Below are positions 1 through 8,863 of a stretch of DNA of 64,000 nt, one piece after another. The notes under the pieces are model-generated. The model was not told the origin of the DNA, made no database searches, and saw only the letters and a list, made by a program, of their open reading frames with translations. Source of the DNA: Pseudomonas massiliensis (GTDB lineage: Bacteria > Pseudomonadota > Gammaproteobacteria > Pseudomonadales > Pseudomonadaceae); assembly GCF_000826105.1 (NCBI RefSeq), contig NZ_CCYK01000006.1:558001-622000 (forward strand), in the 5' to 3' direction. Position 1 is the first letter of the stretch, and each line of letters opens with the position of its first letter. The position numbers and the translations under genes are program-made.

Positions 1-87
1 CAACAGCAGGATGAACACGACGTCGATCAGGGACGTCAGGTTGATCTCGATGTCTTCGCGCCGGCGACGGCTGCGGCGGAACTTCAC
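1..87 (-). CDS. exbD: ExbD/TolR-family biopolymer transport protein, partial
   Basis: Only the N-terminal 29 codons are inside the window; the gene runs off the left edge. The basic cytoplasmic start (KFRRSRRRE) followed by INLTSLIDVVFILLL is the typical ExbD/TolR entry into its single membrane helix, including the Asp that serves in proton conduction in this family. Translation starts at a GTG (87-85) that overlaps the TGA of the upstream exbB gene by four bases (GTGA), so the two are translationally coupled. Inferred role: energising outer-membrane transport together with ExbB, using the proton gradient. Confidence 0.85.
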   Translation of the reverse strand, partial: MKFRRSRRRREDIEINLTSLIDVVFILLL

Positions 88-719
88 GCTCGGCCTCCCT
101 CGATATCCACTTCGCGGTCACCGTGCACGACTTCGACGAGCTTGACGGCGTCCTGCTCCATGCGCACGACCAGTTCGTCGATGCGCCGTTGCAGCAGGCG
201 GTGGAAGAACACGGCGGGGATCGCCACGATCAGGCCGGAGGCCGTGGTGATGAGTGCCTTGGAGATACCGCCGGCGAGAATCGCCGCATTGGTGGTGTTG
301 CCGCTGGCATTGAAGGCGCTGAAGATATCGATCATGCCCAGCACCGTACCCAGCAGGCCGAGCAGGGGCGCCATGGCGGCAATGGTCCCCAGGGCGCCCA
401 CATAGCGCTCCAGCTCATGGATGACACTGCTGGCCGACTCCTCGATGCACTCTTTCATGATGTCGCGGCCATGACGCGAGTTGGCCAGGCCCGCCGCCAG
501 TATCTGCCCCAGGGGCGAATTGGCCCGCAGCTCCTTCAGCTTCTCATTGTTGAGCTGCTTGTCCTTGATCCATTTCCATACCTGGGCGACCAGGTTTGGC
601 GGAGTGACCCGGCTCGCTCGCAGGCTCCACAAGCGCTCGGCCACAATGGCAAGGGCTGCGATGGAGCTCATGATGATCGGCAGCATCATCCAACCGCCGG
701 CTTTGACCAGTTCCCACAC
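84..719 (-). CDS. exbB: MotA/TolQ/ExbB proton-channel family protein
   Basis: About 211 residues. An N-terminal membrane helix (GGWMMLPIIMSSIAALAIVAERL) is followed by a cytoplasmic loop and two further helices, including the family-typical APLLGLLGTVLGMIDIFSAF and ALITTASGLIVAIPAVFFH. This is the ExbB/TolQ architecture: an inner-membrane proton channel driving a periplasmic partner. I place the start at the GTG at 719, not at the ATG 39 bases upstream, because GGAGAGGG lies at the right distance and the N-terminus then begins at the conserved WELVKAGGW. Overlap with exbD shows an operon. ExbB-like proteins beside comEC in Pseudomonas may serve a function other than TonB; the exact partner is not visible. 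Confidence 0.88.
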   Translation of the reverse strand: MWELVKAGGWMMLPIIMSSIAALAIVAERLWSLRASRVTPPNLVAQVWKWIKDKQLNNEKLKELRANSPLGQILAAGLANSRHGRDIMKECIEESASSVIHELERYVGALGTIAAMAPLLGLLGTVLGMIDIFSAFNASGNTTNAAILAGGISKALITTASGLIVAIPAVFFHRLLQRRIDELVVRMEQDAVKLVEVVHGDREVDIEGGRA

Positions 720-783
720 AATGAAGTCCCTCTCCAGCAAATTGCGCCACTCTATCACAACCGTCTACAGGCGAGCCCGCCGC

Positions 784-2532
784 CTATTGCGCCTCGTCGG
801 CGGCCATCGCTCGCCACAACCTGGCCCGCTGCCGCCAGCCCTGGGCAGGCTGGCTCGCGCCCAGGCGCAGTTCCACCGCTCCGTGCAATGCGCTGTCCCA
901 GCGGGCAATGCCCCGCTCGTCCAGGCGTCGGACTACCTCAGGGTGGGGATGGCCGAACCGGCTGTTCCAGCCGCGGGAAATCAGCGCCGCCTCTGGCTGC
1001 AGGCTATCGAGCAACAGCGCGGAGCTGGAGGTGCGACTGCCGTGATGGGGCGCCTGCAGCCAGCGCGCTTGCAGGCCAGGCCAGGCTGATACCAGGGCTC
1101 GTTCGGCGCGGGCGTCGATGTCGCCAGTCAATAGCAGGCGTTCGCCTTCGGCTTCCACTAGAAGTACGCACGAAGACGGGTTGCTGTCTTGTGCCGCGCT
1201 CCAACGCCAGGGCTGGAAGCGCACGCCATTCCATTCCCAACCGGCAGCGTTTTCACAGGGCTGCGCGCGCCATGCATCCGGGGCGGCCGAGGGCTCACCT
1301 GCCAGTACCCGGGCTGGTTTGAGGAACTCCAGTACCGCCCGGGCGCCGCCGCTGTGGTCGGCATGGTCATGACTGATGATCAGTGTATCCAGACGTGAGA
1401 TACCCAGACGGCGAAGGCTCGGCACTACGATACGCTCTCCGGCGTCATTGCTGGAATAACGTGGCCCGGCATCGAACAGCAAGACATGGTCTCGCGTGCG
1501 TACCAGTACTGCCAAGCCCTGGCCAACGTCCAGCTGCATTACCTGGGCCTGGCCCCAGGGTGGCCGCGCAAGGCTTGGAAAGCCGAGCTGAAGCAGCAAG
1601 GGCAGCCCCAGCACGCGCAGCGGCAGGCCCATCGGCAGCAACAGCAGCAAGGCGCCCAGCAGCGCGAGCACGGCGCCCCACAGGGGCAGGTCCGGGCTCA
1701 GCCAGGCAGGCGCCAGGTCGGCGATGGGCGCCGCCACCTTCAATAATGCCTCCAGCCCTTGCCCAGCCAACCAGAGTAGCGCTTCCCCGCCCCAGGGCAA
1801 AAGCGCCAGCGCCACGCTGCCCAGGAGAGCCAGGGGCAGCACTATGAAGCTGATCCAGGGCCCGGCGAACAGGTTCACCCAGGGCCCGCTCAGGCTGATG
1901 GGCAGGGCCAGCAGCGCCAGCACGGGAGCCAGTCCAAGGGCGACCAGCCATTGCGCGCGCGCCCAGGCTCGCCACCTGGGCCAGGGCCCGAGTCGGCCGG
2001 CGAAGCCGAAAAGCAATACGCCCACGGCAGTGAAGGAAAGCCAGAAACCCGGCATGAGCATGACCAGCGGGCTGGCCACCAGAACAGCGACCAGGGCCAA
2101 CAGCAGCGGGGTGAACACGCCTGGCTGACGCAAGCGCAAGCGCCAGAGCAGGACGACGGCGATCATCAGGCAAGCACGCTGGACAGGCACCCCGAACCCG
2201 GCCATGTGGCCGTAGCCAAGGGCGAACAGCAGCGCACAACCGCACGCCCATGGCAGCCACGGCCAGCGCCGGGGCCACAGCCCCAGGCGCCACAGCCCGG
2301 CGATCAGCCCGTAGGCCAGCCCTGCGGCCAGGCCCACATGCTGGCCGGAGACCACGAACAGATGCACCGTGCCGGTGGACTGGAGCACACGCCAGTGTCG
2401 CTCGGTCAGACCGGAGCCATCGCCCAGTACCAGGGGCAACAGCAAAGGATGCGCCTGAGTCTCCAGCAAGCGTTGGCGAAGCCGTTCGCGCAGGCTGCTT
2501 GCACGGGTTTCGAGGCGATGGCCATCTTTCAC
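784..2532 (-). CDS. comEC: ComEC/Rec2 DNA-uptake channel, C-terminal part of a frameshifted gene
   Basis: 582 codons from a GTG at 2532. It contains the ComEC competence domain (TGTVHLFVVSGQHVG near the start, then many membrane helices) and a C-terminal metallo-beta-lactamase domain with SHDHADHSGG and GHPHPE. ComEC moves single-stranded DNA across the inner membrane in natural transformation. The N-terminal OB-fold part is in a different reading frame (2529-3020). Here the residues before VKDGH in the correct frame would read GIGATGS, the usual ComEC continuation, so a one- or four-base loss around 2549-2557 has split the gene. The GTG that opens this ORF overlaps the upstream TGA, so reinitiation is possible, but a single intact channel is unlikely unless this is a sequencing error. 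Confidence 0.8.
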   Translation of the reverse strand: MKDGHRLETRASSLRERLRQRLLETQAHPLLLPLVLGDGSGLTERHWRVLQSTGTVHLFVVSGQHVGLAAGLAYGLIAGLWRLGLWPRRWPWLPWACGCALLFALGYGHMAGFGVPVQRACLMIAVVLLWRLRLRQPGVFTPLLLALVAVLVASPLVMLMPGFWLSFTAVGVLLFGFAGRLGPWPRWRAWARAQWLVALGLAPVLALLALPISLSGPWVNLFAGPWISFIVLPLALLGSVALALLPWGGEALLWLAGQGLEALLKVAAPIADLAPAWLSPDLPLWGAVLALLGALLLLLPMGLPLRVLGLPLLLQLGFPSLARPPWGQAQVMQLDVGQGLAVLVRTRDHVLLFDAGPRYSSNDAGERIVVPSLRRLGISRLDTLIISHDHADHSGGARAVLEFLKPARVLAGEPSAAPDAWRAQPCENAAGWEWNGVRFQPWRWSAAQDSNPSSCVLLVEAEGERLLLTGDIDARAERALVSAWPGLQARWLQAPHHGSRTSSSALLLDSLQPEAALISRGWNSRFGHPHPEVVRRLDERGIARWDSALHGAVELRLGASQPAQGWRQRARLWRAMAADEAQ

Positions 2533-3020
2533 ACTGCCTGTTGCCCCAATGCCACGAGCAGCCAGGCTTCATAGTCCAGCCCGCCGGGGTTGACCTGGCC
2601 CCGGGGCCGGGCAAGGGTGGCTGCCAGACGCCAGCGCTCGCCTTCGCGCAGGGTGGGCGCACCGTGCCAGCGCAGCCGCACGCGGGAAGGCAACGCTGCG
2701 CGCCGGGATCGGGCCTGTACCAGTTCGAAATGGGTCACCCCTCCGGCACGGCTGGGCAAGCCGGCGACTCGCCCTTCCAACCACAGGGTTCTGTTCTCCA
2801 GGCTGGCGGCCAACTGGTCAGCCTGTACCTGAAGGGCCGCGGCCAAGGCCCAGGCCAGGCCCGCCAAGCCCAGGCCAAGCCACAGGGCCGGACGCCAGGC
2901 TAGCGCCAACAGTGCCAGGGCAGCGCTGGCTAGCAAGGCGACCACCCAGGACGATGGCGGCCCCGGCCAGGCACGTGCCGCGAGGATCCCACAGGCCAAG
3001 GCCAGCAGCGCCCGAACCAC
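2529..3020 (-). CDS. comEC: ComEC N-terminal fragment (frameshifted)
   Basis: 163 codons from a GTG at 3020 with a strong upstream AGGAGGGGA. Two membrane helices (ALLALACGILAARAW, and WVVALLASAALALLALAW) are followed by the soluble ComEC N-terminal region, ending at NPGGLDYEAWLL, a motif that in intact ComEC leads directly to (A/V)xGIGATG. The frame then shifts and stops after VALGQQAV. Together with the ORF at 784-2532 the length (about 745 residues) equals a full Pseudomonas ComEC. On its own this piece has no channel or nuclease-like domain. Confidence 0.75.
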   Translation of the reverse strand: MVRALLALACGILAARAWPGPPSSWVVALLASAALALLALAWRPALWLGLGLAGLAWALAAALQVQADQLAASLENRTLWLEGRVAGLPSRAGGVTHFELVQARSRRAALPSRVRLRWHGAPTLREGERWRLAATLARPRGQVNPGGLDYEAWLLVALGQQAV

Positions 3021-3129
3021 CTCTTCCCCTCCTCGACTCGTCCGTGAGCCATGACTACCTAGGTAGCCTAAGGGTGAGCGCAGCGCCGAGGAAGCGTAGC
3101 CCTGTTACCGACTATGAGGCCGACGGAAC

Positions 3130-3909
3130 TCAGGTGCGCATGCCGCGGCCGCTGACCAGCAAGCGCGCGCAGACGAAGTACAGCACTACCGTAGCCACGG
3201 CCATGAAGGTCAGGGCGGTGCCGATCCGGATATCGGACACACCCAGGATGCCATAGCGGAACGAGTTGACCATGTGCAGCACGGGGTTGGCCAGGGAGAT
3301 GGTCTGCCAGATTGGCGGGAGCAGGTTGATGGAATAGAACACCCCGCCCAGGTAAGTCAGGGGCGTCAACACGAAGGTCGGAATGATGGAGATATCGTCG
3401 AAATTACGTGCGAACACAGCGTTGACGAAGCCCAGCAGGGAGAAAATGGTCGCCGTCAACAACACCACCACCAGGGTCACGCCCAGATGATGGACCTGCA
3501 GATGGGTGAAGAACAGCGACAGCAAGGTCACGATGACGCCGACCGCCAGGCCACGGAGCACGCCGCCGAGGGTATAGCCGATAAGGATGGTGTGCGCCGA
3601 TACCGGCGATACCATCAACTCTTCGATGGAACGCTGGAACTTGGCGCCGAAGAAACTGGAAACCACGTTGCCGTACGAGTTGGTGATCACCGACATCATG
3701 ATCAGCCCGGGTACGATGTACTGCATGTAGCTGAAGCCACCCATGTCGCCGATCTGGCGACCGATCAGGTTACCGAAGATCACGAAATACAGGACCATGG
3801 TGATGGCCGGGGGCAACAGGGTTTGCGGCCAGATGCGCATGAAGCGCCGGATCTCGCGGTACACGATGGTCCTGAGCGCTACCAGGTTATGGGAAAACTC
3901 CGTGCTCAT
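3130..3909 (-). CDS. yadH: ABC-2 type exporter permease (YadH-like)
   Basis: 259 residues with six hydrophobic segments and the ABC-2 permease hallmarks: a cytoplasmic coupling region (KFQRSIEELMVSPVSA), the FVLTPLTYLGGVFYS segment and a C-terminal ANPVLHMVNSFRYG. It is the membrane half of an ATP-driven exporter whose ATPase lies immediately upstream and overlaps by four bases (ATGA at 3906-3909). The closest recalled pair is E. coli YadG/YadH and P. aeruginosa PA2811/PA2812; the substrate of this pair is not established. Confidence 0.85.
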   Translation of the reverse strand: MSTEFSHNLVALRTIVYREIRRFMRIWPQTLLPPAITMVLYFVIFGNLIGRQIGDMGGFSYMQYIVPGLIMMSVITNSYGNVVSSFFGAKFQRSIEELMVSPVSAHTILIGYTLGGVLRGLAVGVIVTLLSLFFTHLQVHHLGVTLVVVLLTATIFSLLGFVNAVFARNFDDISIIPTFVLTPLTYLGGVFYSINLLPPIWQTISLANPVLHMVNSFRYGILGVSDIRIGTALTFMAVATVVLYFVCARLLVSGRGMRT

Positions 3910-4841
3910 AGGGCCACCTTCGAAAGGTTCTTTTCAACCAGGGACACGAACAGCTCCTCCAGGCGGTTGGTTTTGTTTCGCAGGCTCAGCACCTCGATAT
4001 TCCTGGCGGCCAGCTGGCCGAACAGCTCGGTGATACCGGCCTGCTTGCCTACCTGCACCTCGAGGGTGTGGGGGTCGAGCAGGCGGCACGGGTACCCGGC
4101 CAGCTCCGGCGCGCAGGCCAGGTCCTGGCGCAGGTCGAGCACGAAGGTTTCCACGTTCAGCTTGCCCAGCAGCTCGCGCATGCTGGTGTTCTCGGCGATG
4201 GTGCCGTGATCGATGATGCCGATGTTGCGGCACAACTGCTCGGCTTCCTCGAGGTAGTGAGTGGTCAGGATGATGGTGATGCCCTTGCGGTTCAGCTCCG
4301 TCAGGAACGACCACATCGAGCGGCGCAACTCGATGTCCACGCCAGCGGTGGGCTCATCGAGAATCAGCAGGCGCGGCTCGTGGATCAGTGCGCGGGCGAT
4401 CATCAGGCGACGCTTCATGCCGCCGCTCAAGGACCGCGACGGCACGTCACGTTTTTCCCACAGGCCGAGCTGGGTGAGGTATTGCTCGGCGCGCGCCTTG
4501 GCGATCTTCGGAGGTATGCCGTAGTAACCGGCCTGGGTGACGACGATGTCGAAGGTCTTCTCGAACTGGTTGAAGTTGAACTCCTGAGGCACTACGCCGA
4601 TGGAACGCTTCAGCCGCGCGGGGTCACGGTCCAGATCATGGCCGAACACATTCACACTGCCGCTGGTCTTGTTCACCAAGGTAGAGAGGATGCCGATGGT
4701 GGTGGATTTGCCTGCCCCATTGGGGCCGAGCAGGGCAAAGAAATCGCCTTCGGCCACATCGAGGTCGATGCCCTTGAGCGCCTGGAAACCGTTGCCGTAG
4801 GTCTTGGTTAGCTGCCGGATAGACAGTGCGGAATTGGTCAC
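3906..4841 (-). CDS. yadG: ABC transporter ATP-binding protein (YadG-like)
   Basis: 311 residues. Walker A GPNGAGKST, Q-loop VVPQEF, signature LSGGMKRR, Walker B LLILDEPTAG and the switch His in TTHYLEEAE are all intact, so it is a catalytically competent DRA/CcmA-type ATPase. The C-terminal approximately 80 residues form the extra domain seen in drug- and polysaccharide-export ATPases. The start is a GTG at 4841 with only a weak ribosome site. It forms a two-gene operon with the permease (4-base overlap) and would power its export cycle at the inner membrane. Confidence 0.87.
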   Translation of the reverse strand: MTNSALSIRQLTKTYGNGFQALKGIDLDVAEGDFFALLGPNGAGKSTTIGILSTLVNKTSGSVNVFGHDLDRDPARLKRSIGVVPQEFNFNQFEKTFDIVVTQAGYYGIPPKIAKARAEQYLTQLGLWEKRDVPSRSLSGGMKRRLMIARALIHEPRLLILDEPTAGVDIELRRSMWSFLTELNRKGITIILTTHYLEEAEQLCRNIGIIDHGTIAENTSMRELLGKLNVETFVLDLRQDLACAPELAGYPCRLLDPHTLEVQVGKQAGITELFGQLAARNIEVLSLRNKTNRLEELFVSLVEKNLSKVAL

Positions 4842-5274
4842 AGATTGATTACCGATAAGAAGGTGGCCGGAAACTTAAGGCTCGCCAGGGTGAAATTCAA
4901 TGCTTCTCTGAGCCCGATGCTGACCAGGCCAGACGCGCGCGTACAGTCGAGGGTGTCGATAGTCACTATCAGCCCCAGGCCATTGCGCGCGCCTGGGCTG
5001 CCTAAGCACCGACCGGAAAGCAGCGGGCTAAGTTTCCCCGGCGTCTCAAGGGCACGCTATGCCCCTGTCCTACCCAGTAGGACCTGGACCGTTCAACGGA
5101 TGCCGGGATTGGCGCGCCAGGCTGGGCTGTCCCGCGCCAGCGCCGAGGGGAATCGACGTCGATGACCTGCTCCGGGAGGGTTCGCCCGCGCCGATAGGCA
5201 GGTGCGTTGACCCAGGCCGGGACAATTGGCCCGGCGGCGCTTATACTGCCGCGCTTTTTCATCAGGAGAACTCC
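4842..5274. other. Intergenic region between divergent genes; no gene seen
   Basis: 433 bases between the start of the yadG-like gene (leftward) and the PA2817-like gene (rightward). Long open frames here lack ribosome sites and family resemblance. A clear -10-like TATACT lies about 30 bases upstream of the PA2817-like start, within a GC-rich stretch carrying CCGGG...CCCGG arms. The rest looks unstructured. Confidence 0.4.
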
Positions 5275-5685
5275 ATGGCCAACCCCATCATCGAGCATCA
5301 TCTGGCGCTGCTGCGCCATCTGCGCGGGATCCTCGTGGCCCTGGGCGAAGCCGAGCAAGTGCCCGAGGAAAGCCATGATCTGTTCGTCGAGCGTTTCGAT
5401 GAGCTGATCGCTGCCCTGGCCGATGAAGCGCCGGAGAATTTCTATCTGGGCCAGGACCTGCTTTGCCAGGTATTTACCCGCTACCCCCAGATCGCTCACC
5501 TGGTGCCACGGGACCTGCTCTGGTTCTTCGGCGGCGACTGCTTGCACTACATGCCCGATGATGAGATCGACCTCTACCAACAGTTGGAAGAGCGTCGGCA
5601 CGAAGCCGAAATGAACGGCGAGCCGTTCGATTGGACTCGGGAAAAGCAATTGCTGGCCCTGCCCGACAGCGATGCCAGGCACTGA
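5275..5685 (+). CDS. PA2817-family conserved hypothetical protein
   Basis: 136 residues, acidic, no signal peptide or membrane segment. The start ATG at 5275 has AGGAGA five bases upstream; the longer open frame upstream has no ribosome site. The sequence (MANPIIEHHLALLRHLRGIL, later DLLWFFGGDCLHYMPDDEI) resembles the Pseudomonas family named after PA2817, which also lies next to a tRNA-Glu gene and the ABC pair PA2811/PA2812. Function unknown; soluble, probably helical. Confidence 0.75.
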   Translation: MANPIIEHHLALLRHLRGILVALGEAEQVPEESHDLFVERFDELIAALADEAPENFYLGQDLLCQVFTRYPQIAHLVPRDLLWFFGGDCLHYMPDDEIDLYQQLEERRHEAEMNGEPFDWTREKQLLALPDSDARH

Positions 5686-5820
5686 CAAGGTTGCGCCAGG
5701 GCCGTAACCAGATGGAGAGATTTCCAGTGGCCTTCCCCAGCTGACGCTGGGTCCCACGGGAATGATGCGAACCGAAGGGCGGGACCTGTGCAAGGCCTGA
5801 AGTGCATGGGAGGCAAAAAC

Positions 5821-5848
5821 GGAAAAAGGACCCGAAGGTCCTTTCTTC
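5821..5848 (-). terminator. Rho-independent terminator of the tRNA Glu/Gly operon
   Basis: On the minus strand AAAGGACC, loop TTCG, GGTCCTTT forms an 8-bp stem followed by T residues, about 40 bases past the last tRNA-Gly. Confidence 0.8.
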
Positions 5849-5888
5849 TTTTGGTCCAAGCGAGTTATACACGCTCGAACCTGCAATT

Positions 5889-5964
<76 letters not shown>

Positions 5965-5968
5965 TTGA

Positions 5969-6044
5969 TGGCGTCCCCTAGGGGACTCGAACCCCTGTTA
6001 CCGCCGTGAAAGGGCGGTGTCCTAGGCCACTAGACGAAGGGGAC
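5969..6044 (-). tRNA. tRNA-Glu (TTC)
   Basis: 76 bases including encoded CCA. Acceptor GTCCCCT pairs with AGGGGAC, the anticodon loop reads CCTTTCACG with anticodon TTC, and the T arm has GTTCGAGTC. Separated from the following tRNA-Gly by four bases. Confidence 0.95.
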
Positions 6045-6134
6045 AACTGCCCGAAATGACCTCGGCCATTTCAGCAACCGCGACCACGAAGGCCTCGGGT
6101 TTACTGGCACCGCCAAAGGCGAAGCCTGAGTAAC

Positions 6135-6210
<76 letters not shown>

Positions 6211-6214
6211 TTAT

Positions 6215-6290
6215 TGGCGTCCCCTAGGGGACTCGAACCCCTGTTACCGCCGTGAAAGGGCGGTGTCCTAGGCCACTAGACGAAGGGGAC
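6215..6290 (-). tRNA. tRNA-Glu (TTC), promoter-proximal copy
   Basis: Same 76-base sequence as the tRNA-Glu at 5969-6044, with anticodon TTC and encoded CCA. It is the first gene behind the promoter at 6352-6380, giving the transcript order Glu-Gly-Glu-Gly. Confidence 0.95.
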
Positions 6291-6351
6291 ACGCTACAAC
6301 ATTCACTCCCTGCTGCGCTTTGCGAAGTGCTTTACGCTGCAAGTGGCGCGC

Positions 6352-6380
6352 ATTCTAGGGGCGGTTTCCGAGGCCGTCAA
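6352..6380 (-). promoter_or_regulatory. Sigma-70 promoter of the tRNA Glu/Gly operon
   Basis: On the minus strand TTGACG, a 17-base spacer and TAGAAT: near-consensus boxes at ideal spacing, followed by a GC-rich discriminator typical of stringently controlled tRNA promoters. It sits about 60 bases before the first tRNA-Glu. Confidence 0.8.
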
Positions 6381-6586
6381 CCCCCTGCCAAAAATTATTG
6401 AAATCAATGGCTTTCGATCTTGAAGCGAGCGTACCGCCGTCTTGCAGGCCTCACCTGGGGCTATGCCGGCCATCGGGCCAGGGGCATAATCGGCCGCCGC
6501 CGCATTACGCGGCTCGATGGGCTGTGCTATGCCCCTGGCAAGTCAGCCACTACACTCAAGCTATTGGTACGGACGAGGTTAGCCCC

Positions 6587-7354
6587 GTGACACATATGAT
6601 GATTGCCGCGATAGTGATAGCGGGTGTAGCCATATTGATCGCCATTGGCTTTCTGAATAACGCCGTGGAAGCCAACAAGGCAGAGAAGATCCGCCTGGGT
6701 CATGAACTCAAGGATCGTCTGCGCCGCTGCGCCGAACTCAACGAGCGCTTCCCTGGGCAGTTGACGACGCCGGAAGTGAAGATGCTCATGCATCGACTCG
6801 AGCACAATGTGGTCAAGCGCGCATTGGCGCTCAACAAGGCCAGCCCTGAACTCAAGGAACGCCTGGCCGAGCTGGAACTGGACATGGCCAAGGAAGAGGT
6901 GGAAGTCAAGAACCCTTCCACGCCTATCACCACCGAAGCCCAGGCCAAGGAAGTAAGCTTCCTGATCGAGGGCCTGCACCACCAGATCCAGCGCGCCGCT
7001 CAGGAAAACCTGTTCAAGCCAGGCGAATCTCGTCACTGGAACAACGTCATCCGCGGCTTGCTGGTAAAGTTGCATCTGGAGTTTTTCAACAACCTGGGAC
7101 AGCAGGCCTTCCAGGATGGCGACCCGGGCCATGCGCGCCTGGCTTATGAGCGCGCGGTCCAGTACCTGAAAAAACAGCCGGACCCTAATCTCTATTCTGA
7201 GGAACTGGCCTACGCGCAGAAGATGGTCGCGCGAGCGGACGCGTTGGTGTTGAACAAGATCCAGGCCCACGACGATGACGTGAATGAGTTGACTGCCGGC
7301 CTGAAGGAAACCGAAGAAGAAACCGAGTGGAAGAAAAAGGCCATCTACGACTGA
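6587..7354 (+). CDS. Membrane-anchored hypothetical protein
   Basis: 255 residues from a GTG at 6587 (ATGs at 6596 and 6599 are alternatives; all have weak ribosome sites). Residues about 4-21 form one membrane helix (MMIAAIVIAGVAILIAIGF). The rest is a charged, helix-rich cytoplasmic domain with a basic segment near the membrane, a middle region containing LHHQIQRAAQENLF and a TPR-like helix pair (FNNLGQQAFQDGDPGHARLA, then YERAVQYLKK). The C-terminus is very acidic and then basic. I do not recognise a named family; the TPR-like part suggests a scaffold or assembly role (inference). Confidence 0.65.
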   Translation: MTHMMIAAIVIAGVAILIAIGFLNNAVEANKAEKIRLGHELKDRLRRCAELNERFPGQLTTPEVKMLMHRLEHNVVKRALALNKASPELKERLAELELDMAKEEVEVKNPSTPITTEAQAKEVSFLIEGLHHQIQRAAQENLFKPGESRHWNNVIRGLLVKLHLEFFNNLGQQAFQDGDPGHARLAYERAVQYLKKQPDPNLYSEELAYAQKMVARADALVLNKIQAHDDDVNELTAGLKETEEETEWKKKAIYD

Positions 7355-7369
7355 GATGGCCCGGCTCGT

Positions 7370-7852
7370 TCAAAGGTCGGTGGCGGCGAGGAATATTGCT
7401 ACCAGCTGTTCGATGCCGACCTGATCTTCGGCAGTGAAGCGGCCTGTCAGCGGACTGTCCAGGTCCAGCACCCCCACCAGGCGCCCGTCCTTGACCAGAG
7501 GCACCACCAGCTCGCTGTTCGAGGCGCTGTCACAGGCGATATGGCCCGCAAAGGCGTGTACGTCCTCTACACGCTGGGTCGACCGGCTGCGCGCCGCGGC
7601 GCCACACACGCCCTTGCCGAACGGGATACGCACGCAGGCGACCTTGCCCTGGAACGGGCCTAGCACCAGCTCCTCGTTGCGGTTGAGGTAGAACCCGGCC
7701 CAGTTCAGGTCAGGCACTTCGCTGTAGAGGAATGCCGACAGCTGGGCGGCATTGGCGATGAAATCACGCTCGCCGGCCAGCAGGGCTTGCAATTGAGCGG
7801 CCAATAGAGCGTAGCCCTCCAGGCCATCGCCCGTGGCTTGCAGATCGATCAT
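7370..7852 (-). CDS. msrC: Free methionine-(R)-sulfoxide reductase (GAF domain)
   Basis: 160 residues forming one GAF domain. The three redox cysteines of the fRMsr family are present in ACVRIPFGKGVCG and GHIACDSASNSE. The enzyme reduces the free amino acid Met-R-sulfoxide, complementing MsrB, which acts on protein-bound Met-R-sulfoxide and is also in this window. The start is the ATG at 7852, which overlaps the TGA of the upstream ATPase gene by four bases; the frame is open further upstream but would overlap more. The ending LVAIFLAATDL is typical. Confidence 0.88.
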   Translation of the reverse strand: MIDLQATGDGLEGYALLAAQLQALLAGERDFIANAAQLSAFLYSEVPDLNWAGFYLNRNEELVLGPFQGKVACVRIPFGKGVCGAAARSRSTQRVEDVHAFAGHIACDSASNSELVVPLVKDGRLVGVLDLDSPLTGRFTAEDQVGIEQLVAIFLAATDL

Positions 7853-8739
7853 TGAGAAATCTCCAGCATTTTGAGTCCCACCCATTGGCGGGCGAATTGA
7901 TAGGCGCAGCGCCCGTTGCGGTTGCCCCGCGAGGTTGCAAAGCGTACCGCCATGACCTCGAGTTCAGTATTGCGCTGCCAGTCGAGCCCGGCCTTGCGTG
8001 CCAGTTGCCCGACCCAGTGTTCCACCACATCCAGATAATGGGCCTGGCTGAAGGGGTAGAACGATAGCCACAAGCCAAACCGGTCGGACAAAGCGATCTT
8101 GTCTTCCACCGCCTCGCTGGGATGGAGCTCGCCTTCCACGTGGGTCCAGTTGTCGTTATCGCTCTGTTTCTCCGGTACCAGGTGACGCCGATTGGAGGTG
8201 GCATATAGCAGGACATTCTCAGGCGCCTGCTCCAGTGAGCCATCCAGCACGCTCTTGAGCACCCGGTAGTCCCCCTCCCCCGCCTCGAAGGACAGGTCAT
8301 CGCAGAACAGCACGAAACGCTGCGGTAGCAGGCGCAATTGCTCCACTACCCGGGGCAGATCCGCCAGGTGGTCTCGCTCGATCTCGATCAGGCGCAGGCC
8401 CTGGCGATGGAAGCCAGCCAACAGGGCCCGGACCAGAGAGGACTTGCCCGTACCGCGCGCGCCCCAGAGCAAGGCATGGTTGGCAGGCAGGCCGTCGAGG
8501 AATTGCCGGGTATTGCGCTCCAGCTGCTGGCGCTGGTTGTCGATGCCGCGCAGGTCTTGCAGGTGAATGTCCAGCCGCACTTCCAGGGGCAGCAGGTAAG
8601 CGCCGTGCTGCCCCCGCTGCCAGCGGGCCGCCAGGCTGTCATTCCAGTCTATGTCCGGTACTGGTGCGGGCAACATGGGTTCGATACGCGCCAGTACGGC
8701 TTCGGCCCGTTCGAGAAATCGCTGCAATTGAGTGTCCAA
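7849..8739 (-). CDS. DUF815-family AAA+ ATPase
   Basis: 296 residues. Walker [10 protein letters not shown] at about residue 94, Walker B LFCDDLSF, sensor YATSNRRH and an arginine-rich C-terminal lid ([18 protein letters not shown]) match the DUF815 family, a single-copy AAA+ group of unknown cellular role in many proteobacteria. The likely start is TTG at 8739, with AGAGGTGA just upstream. It is the first gene of a two-gene operon with the free Met-sulfoxide reductase and is divergent from the SagS-like kinase. A role linked to the reductase is only inferred from coupling. Confidence 0.8.
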   Translation of the reverse strand: MDTQLQRFLERAEAVLARIEPMLPAPVPDIDWNDSLAARWQRGQHGAYLLPLEVRLDIHLQDLRGIDNQRQQLERNTRQFLDGLPANHALLWGARGTGKSSLVRALLAGFHRQGLRLIEIERDHLADLPRVVEQLRLLPQRFVLFCDDLSFEAGEGDYRVLKSVLDGSLEQAPENVLLYATSNRRHLVPEKQSDNDNWTHVEGELHPSEAVEDKIALSDRFGLWLSFYPFSQAHYLDVVEHWVGQLARKAGLDWQRNTELEVMAVRFATSRGNRNGRCAYQFARQWVGLKMLEISQ

Positions 8740-8863
8740 AACTTCACCTCTGGCCGCGCAAGGGCTATACAGGATGCAGGATGAGCCCTTGGGGGCGTCA
8801 GGCCGCCGCGCGGCTCACTGTCTAAGCTGGGGGTGCATCATCGAGCGAAACAGCGCCAGGGCC

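Noticed and set aside
123..1322. Long plus-strand open frame opposite exbB and comEC
   Set aside because: It is the antisense shadow of high-GC genes, rich in His/Gln/Arg/Gly and without a ribosome site or family resemblance.
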